Shown here one piece after another: positions 20,724-30,900 of a stretch of 32,500 nt of DNA. This DNA comes from Chrysomallon squamiferum. Its lineage: Eukaryota; Mollusca; Gastropoda; Neomphalida; Peltospiridae. The position numbers were made by a program, and so were the translations under genes. The DNA lies in the NCBI GenBank assembly GCA_012295275.1, contig CM022671.1:6129065-6161564 (forward strand), written 5' to 3'. Every line of letters starts with the position of its first letter. The first letter of the stretch is position 1. The notes under the pieces were generated by a model. It did no database searches. It was not told the DNA's origin and was given only the letters and a program-made list of their open reading frames with translations.

Positions 20724-21628
20724 CATTCTTATGATTATGATAATTTAAAACTTAAAGCCACAATATCAGATCTGACTGTAGATATTAAGGATGTAACAAA
20801 TTACAAAGGCACACAGTTTGAGAAAACAAACTACTTAGATTATAAAGTATTTTTCAAACCCACGGACACCCACCAACTGCTGCATTACAAATCATTTCAT
20901 CCCCATCATACATTTAAAGATATCGTTAAATCTCAAGTCATTAGGTTCCACAGAAATTCAAGAAAGAAAATTTTAATAATGCCTGTTCAGTTCTATTTTG
21001 TGCTCTGAAATCGAGAGGTTACTCAAAACGAGTTCTAATGAAAATTAAATCTGAAACCGTCATAGATTTAGAAAAAACATTGAATCCAAAAGACACCATT
21101 AAACCATATAAAAAGTCCAGACTTATATTTCTCTTCACTTTGGAACCGGATCTACAGTTATCTTTAAAAAAAAAATAAAAAACAGATGTAGGCTTCATGA
21201 CGTAATAAAATTTCTGCGTCTACGATCAGTTGCGACCAAACCAAAACTGAATATCAGATCAGAACTAAGCTAGACTGTGATTCAAAAAATCTTGTGTATT
21301 TGATCAAGTACAACTTAAGTAAAATAATTTTAAAAATATGTCGATCAAACACAAAATGTTTTACGAGTTAGAACTGTTTGTCACAGATACGATATTAGGC
21401 ATGATGTTGACATTCCTGTTGCCAAACATTTTAATGTACTTGACCCTATATTGGAAGATCATTTTGAAATAATCCCAATAGAGCAAACATCAATTTTCTG
21501 ATCAAAAGCTGAAACAAACCTTTTGAATCTTGAACGAGAAGTGTTTATGGATTCGCAAGTTACAAACACAAAAACCATTTGGAATAAATGTTGAAATGGA
21601 CAAATGCAAAGAAAGAGATATAAAATAA
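20724..21628 (+). pseudogene. Decayed, 5'-truncated Penelope-like retroelement (RT C-terminus plus GIY-YIG endonuclease)
   Basis: Reading across three frames gives successive blocks of a retroelement polyprotein. Block 1 (20724 to about 20970) contains FFKPTDTHQLLH followed by SFHPHHTF and KSQVIRF, a signature after the catalytic centre of Penelope-like (and similar GIY-YIG) reverse transcriptases. Block 2 (20975 to about 21176) is in another frame and contains CALKSRGYSKR and the thumb-like region. A third block from 21276 holds CDSKNLVYLI, the 'GIY-like' half of the nuclease, then a frameshift to 21337 with YVDQT, where the usual YVG glycine is changed to aspartate, followed by HRYDIRHD and PVAKHFN. 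An in-frame TGA lies at 21499, and a one-base shift at about 21547 leads to W-I-R-K-L-Q ... P-F-G-I-N before a TAA at 21626. The catalytic YADD region and everything upstream are missing, as expected for 5' truncation during retrotransposition. It cannot be functional. Confidence 0.8.
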
Positions 21629-22195
21629 TTTTCCTTATACTTTACAATCCACGCAACGTTGAGATTGGTAAAATCATGAAAGACATGTTTTTGAAATGTT
21701 GCAAGTTTTTTTTGTTTTTTTTGTACAGATTTTGCGAAAGGATACCTTCTAAATAGTTTATTTATTTATTTATTTATTTATTTATCATCATCATTATCAA
21801 CAGAGTAGTCTTCAGAAAAAAGCATAAAAGAAAAAAAAAAGCTGGACATATGTAAAACGTATTTCGGCTGCTGGTTCTTATCCAAATGTTCGCCGTCGCT
21901 GAGATAAAAATGAAAATAAACATTGTGTTCACCTAGTGATAGCTGAATAAAATGTCTCTATGCGTGTCTGTCTGTAATTCTGTGTGTATGTCAGTTTAGT
22001 AAGTAACGGTATGTTTTTGGTGTAGAAATGATAATTTTTTTTGTTTTTTTTTTAATAAATCAAACGCAGCTTTCCGTGGTAACTTTTTAAACATTGTAAT
22101 CTAATCTGACTGAACGTTCATCACAATCTGTCATAACAAAAATTATTTTTTATTTACACATTTCTCTTTTTTTATGTCTTTATTTTTATTTCATT
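21629..22195. other. Downstream flank of the retroelement remnant
   Basis: (TTTA)n at 21757-21786; the SINE-like fragment at 21855; otherwise AT-rich. The retroelement's 3' end cannot be placed. Confidence 0.5.
21855..21905 (+). mobile_element. Weak similarity to a cephalopod-type SINE
   Basis: GTATTTCGGCTGCTGGTTCT followed by CCAAATGTTCGCCGTCGCTGA resembles the GTATTTCGTCTGC ... TTCAAATTCCGCCGAGGTCGA core that I remember from octopus tRNA-derived SINEs. Only about 45 bases align and with gaps, so chance similarity is a real possibility. Confidence 0.25.
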
Positions 22196-22246
22196 TTATT
22201 TTATTTTATTTTATTTTATTTTATTTTATTTTATTTTATTTTACTG
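22196..22246 (+). repeat. (TTTTA)n tract
   Basis: About ten TTTTA units. Confidence 0.95.
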
Positions 22247-22334
22247 ATTTAGTGTCTTTTTTAAAACAATTTGTGCAGTATTACGAATTTTATTATACAT
22301 TTTTTGGATTTTAAATGCACTCATATATCAGTCA

Positions 22335-22545
<211 letters not shown>

Positions 22546-23251
22546 GATACCATTATATCTACCTATCTATCTGTTTTTCTCTCACTAACTACTTATCTGT
22601 GTCCTATCTATTTAATTTAATTTATTCATTTTGACACAAATCTTTTACAACAAAAGAAAATTAATGTATTTTCAATTTTGTTTCTCTAAATTAGTGTTAA
22701 TTTTACGGTCTGGAAGTTGACAAGATCACATGAGAAAAGAAACTGATTGTTTTTTTCTCATCTTTCAAATCTCTGTCAAAATTAAACAACTTGTATTATC
22801 TTTACGGGTGTCAGTCTATCTGTATTGCGTCTTTCCTCATGTGATAAAGTTTGGTTAACATGGTGGTTAGTGTTTTCCTGTTTGTGGGACGGTGTAGTTA
22901 AAATATTACTTGCTGCTATTTATTAAAAATAGCGCGGGGGGGAAAGAAGGGGGTGGGGATTCACACTGAATTTCGTCTCTTGGTTACTGTTTCAAATAAT
23001 TGTGACGAAATTAATTAATTAATGATTCAACGAAGTGGTAAGCTCTTATTTAAGATCTTATTTTGTTGTGTCTATTACACTTGTGTTACTGTATGTAATT
23101 ACTTACATTTTATGTATGTAAATATAAAAAAATGTATATAAATAAATAAATAATGAAGGAAGGAAGGAAAGAAATATTTAAATGCATAAATAAAATACAA
23201 ACAAGATACTTGGAACAAGACACAACAAATATAATACAAATGCAGATACAC
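22546..23251. other. Stretch without recognisable gene
   Basis: Contains a G-run GCGCGGGGGGGAAAG at 22932-22946, unusual here, and GGAA repeats near 23157. No coding evidence. Confidence 0.5.
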
Positions 23252-23420
23252 TTATATATATATATATATATATATATATTTTTATATCATGCATATATAT
23301 ATATACATATATAAATATAGTTTTATATCATACATATATACATATATACATATATTATACATAGATATACACAAATATAATGACGATATATACGTATGTA
23401 CATAGAGACATACATTCATA
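23252..23420 (+). repeat. (AT)n with decayed ATAC units
   Basis: (TA)n 23253-23279, then repeated TTTTATATCATRCATATATA at 23279 and 23319 (about 40 bases apart), then ATAC/ATAT. Confidence 0.85.
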
Positions 23421-23468
23421 CATATATTCAAATACATACACATATCCACGTACAAACACACTAGAGCT

Positions 23469-23677
23469 TAAAAAAAAAAATAATAAGTTAATAAATAAAT
23501 AAGTAAATAAATAAATAAATAAGTAATAAATACATAAATAAGTAAATAAATAAATAAATAAATAGATATATAAATAAATAAATAATAAGTTAATAAATAA
23601 ATAAGTAAATAAATAAATAAATAAATAATAAATAAATATAAATAAATAGATATATAAATAAATAAATAATAAGTTAA

Positions 23678-23720
<43 letters not shown>

Positions 23721-23836
23721 AAATAAATAAATAAATATAAATAAATAGATAGGTATATAAATAAATAAATGAGTAAATAAACAGATAGATAGATAGACAG
23801 AGAGGTAGATAAATAAATAAATAAATAAATAAATAA
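23469..23836 (+). repeat. (AAAT)n field with higher-order modules
   Basis: Mostly AAAT. The module AGATATATAAATAAATAAAT followed by AATAAGTTAATAAATAAATA is repeated at about 23563 and 23648 (about 85 bases), so the field expanded in blocks rather than by single units. Confidence 0.9.
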
Positions 23837-24352
23837 TGGTGTATTTAAATTACGTCGAGTGTCCGCTGTTTATTTATTTGTGTAATAAATCTTGACAGCA
23901 GCCGCTTTGATCTCTGTGAAATTTATTTAAATGTGCAACAAAACTAGACTGACGACAGTTGCACTGAAATACAACTACCACAACAGCATTGATTTACCTG
24001 CCTTGCTTTTGTTTTTCAGACGAATAAATAAGTATAACGTCAGTTCAAAAACAGCAGTTTACAGACAACTACGTTCAATATTCAGTTCGTTTAACTGAGT
24101 AAGGAAGAAAAAAAAAAAAAAAAAAAAAAGCTATGTTCAGTTCTTGTTATATTTTAAAGGAAACAACTTGACCCAGTCAAATCGTACAAGGAACTATCTA
24201 TGGTCAGTTATGAGTAATGAACAAATATGTTTTCCTTTTATTATTATTTAAAAAAATTTTTAAAACAATTGTTTGCATAAAAATGAGACTACTCAGAGCT
24301 CTGTGCTCTGTTAAACAAGCCAACTGATCAACCACGTTATTCTTGTGTTCTT
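23837..24352. other. Stretch without recognisable gene
   Basis: Mid-complexity, poly(A) 24110-24129. No coding evidence. Confidence 0.5.
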
Positions 24353-24395
24353 TTCTTTCTTTCTTTCTTTATTTATTTATTTATGTATTTATTTA
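24353..24395 (+). repeat. TTTC and TTTA tracts
   Basis: (TTTC)n 24353-24369 then (TTTA)n; another (TTTA)n lies at 24508-24539. Confidence 0.9.
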
Positions 24396-24719
24396 TTGTT
24401 AATGTTATTATTGTTGTTGTTGTCATTGTTATTATTATATTTAATTTATTAAGCAGAATGGAGCGTGCAAGTAATGAGTATACATTTGTTGTCATGGGTG
24501 TTCGTTATTTTTATTTATTTATTTATTTATTTATTTATTGCATCTATTGTTACTGTTACATTCTGATTACGTTATTCAGTTCATGGATCAGCACTCAAAA
24601 CACACACATACGCACGGGCCTCGAATTACATGAACACGTTACATGCAATCAATTTTACATCAAGAAAAACGTGCTCGACTCGAATAACTATTAAAACTTA
24701 AAGTCCTCGATTTTTAAAA

Positions 24720-24851
24720 TTCATTTTAACAGTAAGTGAAAGGTCAACGTCGATAAAACTGCAGACGAAAGTAGTTCATGTTTGCATAAATTTCTCCGTA
24801 AGCTACGCCCCCTTAGTTACTGTTACTACGCACCACTAGTTAACATCCAAA
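24720..24851 (+). promoter_or_regulatory. Promoter/5'UTR-like stretch before the 24852 exon
   Basis: This segment is more GC- and CpG-containing than its neighbours, has no TATA box near the start codon, and carries CTACGCCCCCTTAG (24803-24816, Sp1-like on the minus strand). The start codon itself sits in CAAAATGGCGG, a match to the YY1 core that often overlaps start sites of TATA-less genes. Start of transcription cannot be placed from sequence alone. Confidence 0.35.
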
Positions 24852-25091
24852 ATGGCGGAATCGGTAGCAGACGGCGTAGCTGATCTAGAAAGTATTCCAG
24901 ATGATGTGTCGGTTTCCTATCTTCCTGAGAGTTCGGACCTTTCCACAAAAAGCACAAGAGAAAGTTTAAATTATTTTACGCAAGGCTACATCCACGATAT
25001 AAAAATTTCCGACAAAAATCAACCGAAAGTGAATGCGAAATGCTGGCGTTCCATGAGGAAAATAGACTCGGCTCACAAACTGCACATTCAG
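24852..25091 (+). CDS. Candidate first coding exon, possible SWIM-zinc-finger-associated protein
   Basis: An 80-codon open segment starts at an ATG in good initiation context (AAAATGG) and ends in phase 0 at a possible splice donor, CAG|GTTTGT. The encoded segment begins MAESVADGVADLE, has an acidic, serine-rich first 35 residues, then a compact block with FTQGYIHDIKI (about residues 42-52) and AKCWRSMRK (about 61-69), ending HKLHIQ. Base use is far less skewed than the surroundings and CpG is present in many codons. The frame continues another 37 codons to a TGA at 25203, but that part looks like intron read-through. From memory, the pattern 'G-Y-I-H-x-I ... V-x-A-x-C-x-x-S-x-R-K ... H-x-L' precedes a SWIM-type CxC...CxH zinc finger in uncharacterised invertebrate proteins; that is inference, and no SWIM motif is visible in this exon. 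I could not find the next exon in the remaining 7.4 kb. Exon status fairly likely, family assignment tentative. Confidence 0.55.
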
Positions 25092-25402
25092 GTTTGTTTG
25101 GAGATGAAAGAGCTATCAGAGGGTTTGAAGCTGGATGAGTATATCGTGGTATTAAACTGGTATTGCTGCATGGTTTATTTTGGTGCAAAGAAAAAAGAAA
25201 AGTGACAAACCAGAATATAACAAATGACACACGTGTCTTTAAGCTGCATTGTCAAGACTGTTTATAATAGTTGAACATTTACATAGATCGCCCAAACGTT
25301 TAGTTTCATTTCACCTCACAACGAGTTTTAGTAATATACATGTACATCACATACATACACAATACACAGTTGTTTTTGTGTGTTTTTTTTACACTATCTG
25401 TT

Positions 25403-25620
25403 GGTCCAATGGACCGTTTAGTGTTTCAACCAGTGCACCATGACTGGTATATACTACTCTGTCTGTGGGGTGGTACTGTTAATCAAGAATAGTAGCCCAT
25501 GACGTGGCAACAGCCGGTTTCCTCTTTCAACATAGTGTGGTCCTTAATCAAATTTCCGACACCGTATAACCGTAAATACAATGTGTCGAGTTTGTCGTGA
25601 AATAAAACATTTCTTTCTTC
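25403..25620 (+). mobile_element. Molluscan tRNA-derived SINE, 5'-truncated, 3' body and tail
   Basis: The segment contains, in order, CAACCAGTGCACCATGACTG (25429-25448), CTGTCTGTGGGGTGGT, AGTAGCCCATGACGTGGC, CGGTTTCCTCTTTCAA, GTGTGGTCCTTAATCA, ATAACCGTAAATA and a terminal AAATAAAACATTTC with a TTTC-rich tail. I recognise this order as the body and 3' end of a SINE widespread in mollusc genomes. Compared with the usual element it lacks the tRNA head and about 40 bases between the ACTGG and the TAGCCC blocks. The exact family name needs a repeat library. Confidence 0.85.
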
Positions 25621-25829
25621 TTTTTTTCTGTTCAATGGCGGTGTCTGTGCATGTATATTATTCACATTTAGGTAATTCGTATATAGCTAAATATCACCTG
25701 TGTGTATTATTATTATTATTTGAAAGCATGTTCATGTTTATAAGTGATTTTCTTTTGAGATTGTGGTCGTCCGCATAGTCGAATCCATTTAAAAAAAAAT
25801 TTTCGTCGTTTTTTCGACTTCGGAAACGG

Positions 25830-25852
25830 TATAAATATTATCCGATTTGCAT
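25830..25852 (+). promoter_or_regulatory. TATA-like and octamer motifs
   Basis: TATAAATA (25830-25837) is followed 8 bases later by ATTTGCAT (25845-25852), a perfect octamer. Each word is short; together they are suggestive only. Confidence 0.2.
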
Positions 25853-25956
25853 ATACACGGTTTCACCATTGTGCCTATGAATAATGCGTTCTAACAAAGG
25901 AAGTATTAACGCTTGCTGAACAACTGATCTAAACAATGATCAACATAACAACACCG

Positions 25957-26040
25957 ACAATATGGCGGCCGAAAATAAAACACTATGGGTGTGTGTGGAA
26001 ATAACGCGCTTTGATTGGTTGAAGTTCCGAAGTGGTTGAC
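25957..26040. promoter_or_regulatory. Promoter-like patch with YY1 and CCAAT-type motifs
   Basis: GACAATATGGCGGCCG (25957-25972) matches the YY1 motif CAANATGGCGGC closely, and CTTTGATTGGTTGA (26011-26024) holds an inverted CCAAT box. The two are about 50 bases apart in a CpG-containing stretch, a usual arrangement in TATA-less promoters. The ATG in the YY1 match opens only about 25 codons. No transcript can be assigned. Confidence 0.35.
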
Positions 26041-26690
26041 ATTTGTGGAAACGTGACTTAAAACTGAGGATAAACGACATTAAAACTGATGGTCAACGTC
26101 ATAAAAAAAAAAAATGAAAGTAAAAAACAAAATGACGCTTTATGCCATAAAATGTAAAATCTTCGTCTTCTTTCCACGTCACACAACGTTGAAAATTTTA
26201 CAAAAATTAATAATGTGCAGTTTTGACAGCAAATATATACGCATTTTTTTGAAAAAGAATAACCTCCTTGATTATAATATATATATATATATGAGGGACT
26301 GAACCGAAAGCACCAAACATAATCTGAAGATACATAAACACCATGTGTCTGCGGCTTATTTCTCTTTGCTTAGACTTAGAGTCCACGAGAAATTCCTCCA
26401 TCACACTGGAGACATTAATATACAGTAAACAGTGTCACTGGGGCCATGTTAAGCAATCCAGGACAGGGGTGTGAGATGTTATCTGTGAGGCTGTGGGTGA
26501 AAGACAGTGAAAGAGAGAAGATTGGGCCAATTCTCTGCAATACTACGATACTATTTTATAATGTTTTATACTATTGCTGTATTTCATGTTGTTCAATCAG
26601 GCCGAAAAATTAAAGTTAAAATCGACATCTAGTCTAATTTTTGTGTGAGGGTGCTTTATGCACCCGGCCATATATATATATATATATATA
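26041..26690. other. Stretch without recognisable gene
   Basis: (TA)n at 26275-26292 and 26670-26690; hairpin GGGTGCTTTATGCACCC at 26649-26665. The 26410-26540 part is more G-rich but shows no open frame. Confidence 0.5.
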
Positions 26691-26764
26691 CTTTAAGGAC
26701 ACTATATATCATCGACTTAGTTATTACCTGATACAGCTGTATTTAAAACATTGTTGTATATTTA
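26691..26764 (+). repeat. 74-bp dispersed direct repeat, copy 1
   Basis: A block from CTTTAAGGAC through ATCGACTTAGTTATTACCTG to TTGTATATTTAA recurs at 29660-29733 with 5 differences in 74 bases and no indel. It starts immediately after a (TA)10 tract. The internal words TAGTTATTACCTGATA and AGCTGTATTTAAAACATTG are unlike simple repeat, so a mobile or dispersed element is likely. Confidence 0.7.
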
Positions 26765-27029
26765 ATAAATAATTTTAAAAGTAATAGCGTACTACCATTA
26801 CTTCAACTAGATAGCTGCCTAGACAGTTCAGAAGTGCGCACTTCTCAACTATAAGGTTTATACAAATTATTGTTTTAATAAACAAAAAACATAATATAAG
26901 AACACAATGCCGGTAATAGTTCATTGTTCATAACAGATTACAGACAGTTCACTGCGATTTGACAAGCACAAAGAACGGCGTACTTTGTGGGAAGGATGGA
27001 TAACCTCGGGTATTGAGGAATCTTAAACG

Positions 27030-27082
27030 GGTGCTTTGATGGCCGAACGGTAGCGTTCGAGTTTCGTCAGCGACATCTGGCG
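27030..27082 (+). mobile_element. Possible tRNA-like remnant
   Basis: GATGGCCGAACGGTAGCG (27039-27056) matches the tRNA A-box pattern TRGCNNAGYNGG with one change, and GTTCGAGTTTC directly follows. The B-box-like string lies only about a dozen bases from the A box, far too near for a tRNA, so this could be an internally deleted SINE head or chance. Confidence 0.25.
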
Positions 27083-27117
27083 GGTTTTGTTAAATCGTGA
27101 CTGGACTTTGTCCTCCT

Positions 27118-27376
27118 GCGCCAGTGCGTTCCAGAATATTGTCTAAGTGCAGTCTGAATCAGACGTACATAAGACAAAGAATATTCATTTTCTCATACAA
27201 ACTCATACATATATATTTTCTCTCTCACACAGATACATATCAATTTTTCAGGTTTTTCAAGCGCCAGTGTATTGCCGAATATTGTCTAATCAGACATACT
27301 TCAAACAACAGAATATTCATTCCTAAATATACAAACTCTCTATCTCTCTCTTACACACACACATAGATACAAATAT
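27118..27376 (+). repeat. Diverged tandem duplication, period about 143 bp
   Basis: GCGCCAGTG, GAATATTGTCTAA, CAGACRTAC, AGAATATTCATT, CATACAAACTC and CACAGATAC-like words occur in the same order from 27118 and from 27261. Copies differ by many substitutions and an indel. No function seen. Confidence 0.65.
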
Positions 27377-28023
27377 AAATAACGTACGTACCTATATACG
27401 TTGACCGTAACTGTTATTGTGCTAACTTCATTTTCATGTCGAAAACGTTTAGTTTTGATAGATATTTGTCACTGGATACTTTTGGTAAATCTGACGGTAT
27501 ATAATGCGTCTTAAATGACAGTTTAAACCAGTGTGTGAATACAACAGAAACACGAAACCAAAGCGAAAACCAAAATAGTCAGGGGAAAGGTTTCACATGT
27601 CTGGTATCACGTAAATAATTTTTTTTTTTTTTTTTTTATTTATTTTTAAATATGGTGTATTTTATTAATAACTGATAGAAAACGAAATATAAAAGAAAGA
27701 AAAAAAAGTTTAAGAGAACAGTAGTAATATGAGGCGACAAGCAAATGAGAAAAATGTGTTGTTGTGTTTTTGTTTGTTTGTTTGTCGTCAGAGCAGTATG
27801 GCCTTGTCAGCATTTATTATTCCGATCTTGCTCGAGTACACTGTCCCACGTGACAAATAAAATGTCTCTATTTATGAGAGAGAGAGAGAAACACAAACAT
27901 ACACGTGGATACACAGAGAATATTCTCCGTGTGCTGTCTATTCTGACAAAACAACAAACAGACAAAAACAGACACACATTCTACACGTGGACACACAGAC
28001 ACACAAACAGACAAAAACAAACA
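27377..28023. other. Stretch without recognisable gene
   Basis: Poly(T) 27620-27637. A plus frame from 27745 has a balanced part (27780-27860) but then runs into CA and GA repeats. Confidence 0.45.
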
Positions 28024-28032
28024 GAGAGAGAG

Positions 28033-28104
<72 letters not shown>
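28024..28104 (+). repeat. (GA)n microsatellite
   Basis: About 33 perfect GA units at 28039-28104 preceded by GAGACACACAGA. The flanking R/E- and S/L-rich frames are repeat-derived. Confidence 0.98.
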
Positions 28105-28107
<3 letters not shown>

Positions 28108-28559
28108 TATGCTCTTTACATTTTCTTTTTACATCCAAAAACCTGCTGTCTGTGGGTAGGCATTATAAAATATTTCTTACTGCTGACTGGTCTCAATTGT
28201 CCATGAAGTTAATACAGATTTTATTTCCTATCTTGTGAAACAAAATCGTCACTTTGCCGATGTTAACATAAAACATTTAAAATTTGAATATTAGGAAAAA
28301 CAATTTACACGATATCAAACGTGATTTTATATTAGGTTAATCACATCAAAAGAGAAAATAAAATAAAATAAAAATAGGATAACAAAAGGACAGAAATAAA
28401 AAATTAAAAAAATATAATTATATTAAATTAAATCTTTGTTGGTTAATATAAAAGTATGACAATCAATTTCAGTTAAAAATCGTAAATAAATTTGTTGTTT
28501 GACTCGTTTTCATGTCATTAAGTCATGCACATATATAATAATAACACTCATACAGAATT
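28105..28559. other. AT-rich stretch, no gene seen
   Basis: Only short AAAAT runs near 28355-28375. Confidence 0.55.
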
Positions 28560-28690
28560 AAAAGAAACAAACAAAAAACCCAATAAACAAACAAACCAAA
28601 CAAATAAACAAATTAAAATAAATAGACAAATAAACAAACAGACAAATTAAAATAAATAAATAAATAAGCTAATAAATGAACTAATAATGA
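28560..28690 (+). repeat. AAAC/AAAT tetranucleotide field
   Basis: AACAAACAAA and AAATAAATAA units with AGAC interruptions. Confidence 0.85.
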
Positions 28691-28827
28691 AAAATAAACC
28701 AACAAACCAGTTTTCTTTTTTTATTTGTTTACATCATTATCTTACCTTCACAAAAGTAGTTTTTTCTTTTTTCTTTGTTTACATTTTCTTACCTTCACTC
28801 TATTTTTTTCTTCTTCCTTTGATTTTT

Positions 28828-28828
<1 letters not shown>

Positions 28829-28904
<76 letters not shown>
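28829..28904 (+). repeat. (CT)n microsatellite
   Basis: About 38 uninterrupted CT units, preceded by a T/C-rich 28712-28828. Confidence 0.98.
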
Positions 28905-28907
<3 letters not shown>

Positions 28908-29176
28908 TTCTACTTAAAAATAATAAAGTAATACATACAATAATCTTAATGATTTTTTTACCTGATTAGTTCGTCATTCTTAATCAGTGGCTTATCTTTA
29001 TAAACGTAAATCACATATTTAGTACGAGTGTACTGCAGTTTAGACGTTTCATTTATCTACAGCAAACTTAATTACCTCCTTTTGTTTCCTTTCCTTATTA
29101 ATTTTTACTTTTTATTAAAATGTTTTCTCCTCTTTTTTTTTTTTTTTTTTTTATTTTTTTTTTTTATTCTTCATAG

Positions 29177-29394
29177 TAATCCTTCTTTTTGCTCATATAA
29201 AGCGTATTACGTTAATCCGGATTAATTCAATAAAAACTGATTTTCAGCAATTACTTATAATCCGTATTTTATCATTCAGTAAATAAAATAACTTAAAAAG
29301 CAATATTATTCAATTTATCGGTTTCACAGTAATCTGCTTAATCCGTGTTTCATTACAGATAAACTGATTTTGAAAATCATATTAACTCAGATTA
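29177..29394. promoter_or_regulatory. Cluster of TAATCC (K50 homeodomain-type) sites
   Basis: TAATCC occurs at 29177, 29213, 29258 and 29339 on the plus strand and at 29219-29224 on the minus strand, the 29213/29219 pair forming the palindrome TAATCCGGATTA. Weaker TAATCT variants lie at 29330 and (minus) 29389. This is the core bound by Otx/Pitx/Bicoid-type homeodomains. I noticed only about three other copies in the rest of the window. Confidence 0.3.
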
Positions 29395-29425
29395 ACTTAT
29401 TCATAATTTCTTTCATTCAGTTGTT

Positions 29426-29426
29426 G

Positions 29427-29495
<69 letters not shown>
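29426..29495 (+). repeat. (TTA)n followed by (TTTA)n
   Basis: About 14 ATT triplets then six TTTA units. Confidence 0.95.
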
Positions 29496-29659
29496 CTTCT
29501 TTTTTTTTTCTTCTTGAATGTTTTATTTATTTATTTTGTTACTGTTCTTATTGTTTATTTATTCATTTTATTCAAAATTAATTTGGTAATATTAATACCA
29601 TTTTATAAATGATCATAGAAGCTGATTTAATGTTATAGGTATTGTGAAAACGCTGTATT

Positions 29660-29733
29660 CTTTAAGGCTACTATGTATCATCGACTTAGTTATTACCTGA
29701 TATAGCTGTATTTAAAACATTGATGTATATTTA
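29660..29733 (+). repeat. 74-bp dispersed direct repeat, copy 2
   Basis: Same orientation as the copy at 26691-26764 with 5 mismatches. Downstream the TATATTTAAA motif is iterated three more times to about 29776 (spacing about 20-25 bases), suggesting local expansion of the repeat's 3' end. Confidence 0.7.
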
Positions 29734-29811
29734 AAACAATTTTGCATATATTTAAAACACTGCAGTATATTTAAACCGTAGGGAAAAATCCTCGAATCCT
29801 GACAATGTATA

Positions 29812-29915
29812 CATACGTGCGTACATACACACACATATACATACATACATACATGCACACACACACACAGACACATACCTATATACACACAAACATACAG
29901 ACAGACAGACATAAT
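29812..29915 (+). repeat. ACAT/CA/GACA compound microsatellite
   Basis: ATACATAC and CACACACA modules ending in CAGACAGACAGAC. Confidence 0.9.
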
Positions 29916-30764
29916 ATATATTAAAGAGTTAATACGTTTTATCGCTTTTGCAATAAGCTATTTAGTTTGAAATCTAAATCTACATTTAGGAATCCTTATT
30001 TGAGTGTTTTATCAAAAAAAAAAAAAAAAAAAAAAAAAAATAATAATTAATGAATGGAAAAAAAAAAAAACATTAAAAAACAAGAACTCAGAAACGTTCA
30101 GTTGTCGACTGTCTCTGTATTTCAGATCCGAGAGATAAACTTGAACAAAAACGTCACAGCCTGAATGTCAAACAATAGAAACAAAACTTGTGTCAAACCC
30201 AGTTATTTAACAACCTGAGCTAAAATCTGATGTTCGTCTACCATGTAAGGCAAGACAAGACAATGATTCAGCTAAAATTCATACAAAAAAGAACCCCCAA
30301 CAAATCAGGTAACCTTTTGTTCTCCAGATATCTGGTTGCCGGGCATTTGTATGACAAGCCAAGACAGAAATCACAGCAGATATTGAGTGTCAATGTTTTT
30401 TTGTTTTTTTTTAATGTATAAAAATATATCGAGTATCATGTCGTGTTTGTATCTTACACTGCGTGAGGGTATCAAACAGGACAATGTTGTTTGTTTTTTT
30501 TGAAATAAACGTACCGAATAAAAGAAACCAGAATATGTTGAGGTTCGTGTCACACGTTTTATTGCTTATGTTATATTTATTTTCGTCCCCGTTGTTGTTG
30601 TTGTTAGTGTTAGACAAACTTAAATTAGCTTAAGTATTCCGTTTTATAACTTGAGTATTTGAATTGATTTCAGTCTGGTTTTTTTTTTTTTTTTTTTCAC
30701 AGATACATTTGAAATTGTATACGAATGACATTCAGAGAAAAACTAGCAAGAGAGAAATAATAGT
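29916..30764. other. Stretch without recognisable gene
   Basis: Poly(A) 30015-30040 and 30059-30070, (GTT)n 30590-30605, poly(T) 30680-30698. Three 60-68-codon frames overlap without domains. Confidence 0.5.
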
Positions 30765-30819
30765 AATAAATAAATATATAAATAAAATAAATAAATAAAT
30801 AAAATAAAATAAAATAAAA

Positions 30820-30854
<35 letters not shown>

Positions 30855-30900
30855 AATAAAATAAATAAAATAAAATAAAATTAGTAAATAAATAATATAT
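30765..30900 (+). repeat. AAAT and AAAAT field
   Basis: AATAAATAAA blocks alternating with AAAATAAAAT blocks. The 151- and 103-codon minus-strand frames rich in F, L and I come from it. Confidence 0.95.

Noticed and set aside
26649-26665. GGGTGCTTTATGCACCC hairpin as a terminator
   Set aside because: Eukaryotic context and no gene ending nearby; probably chance or a repeat edge.
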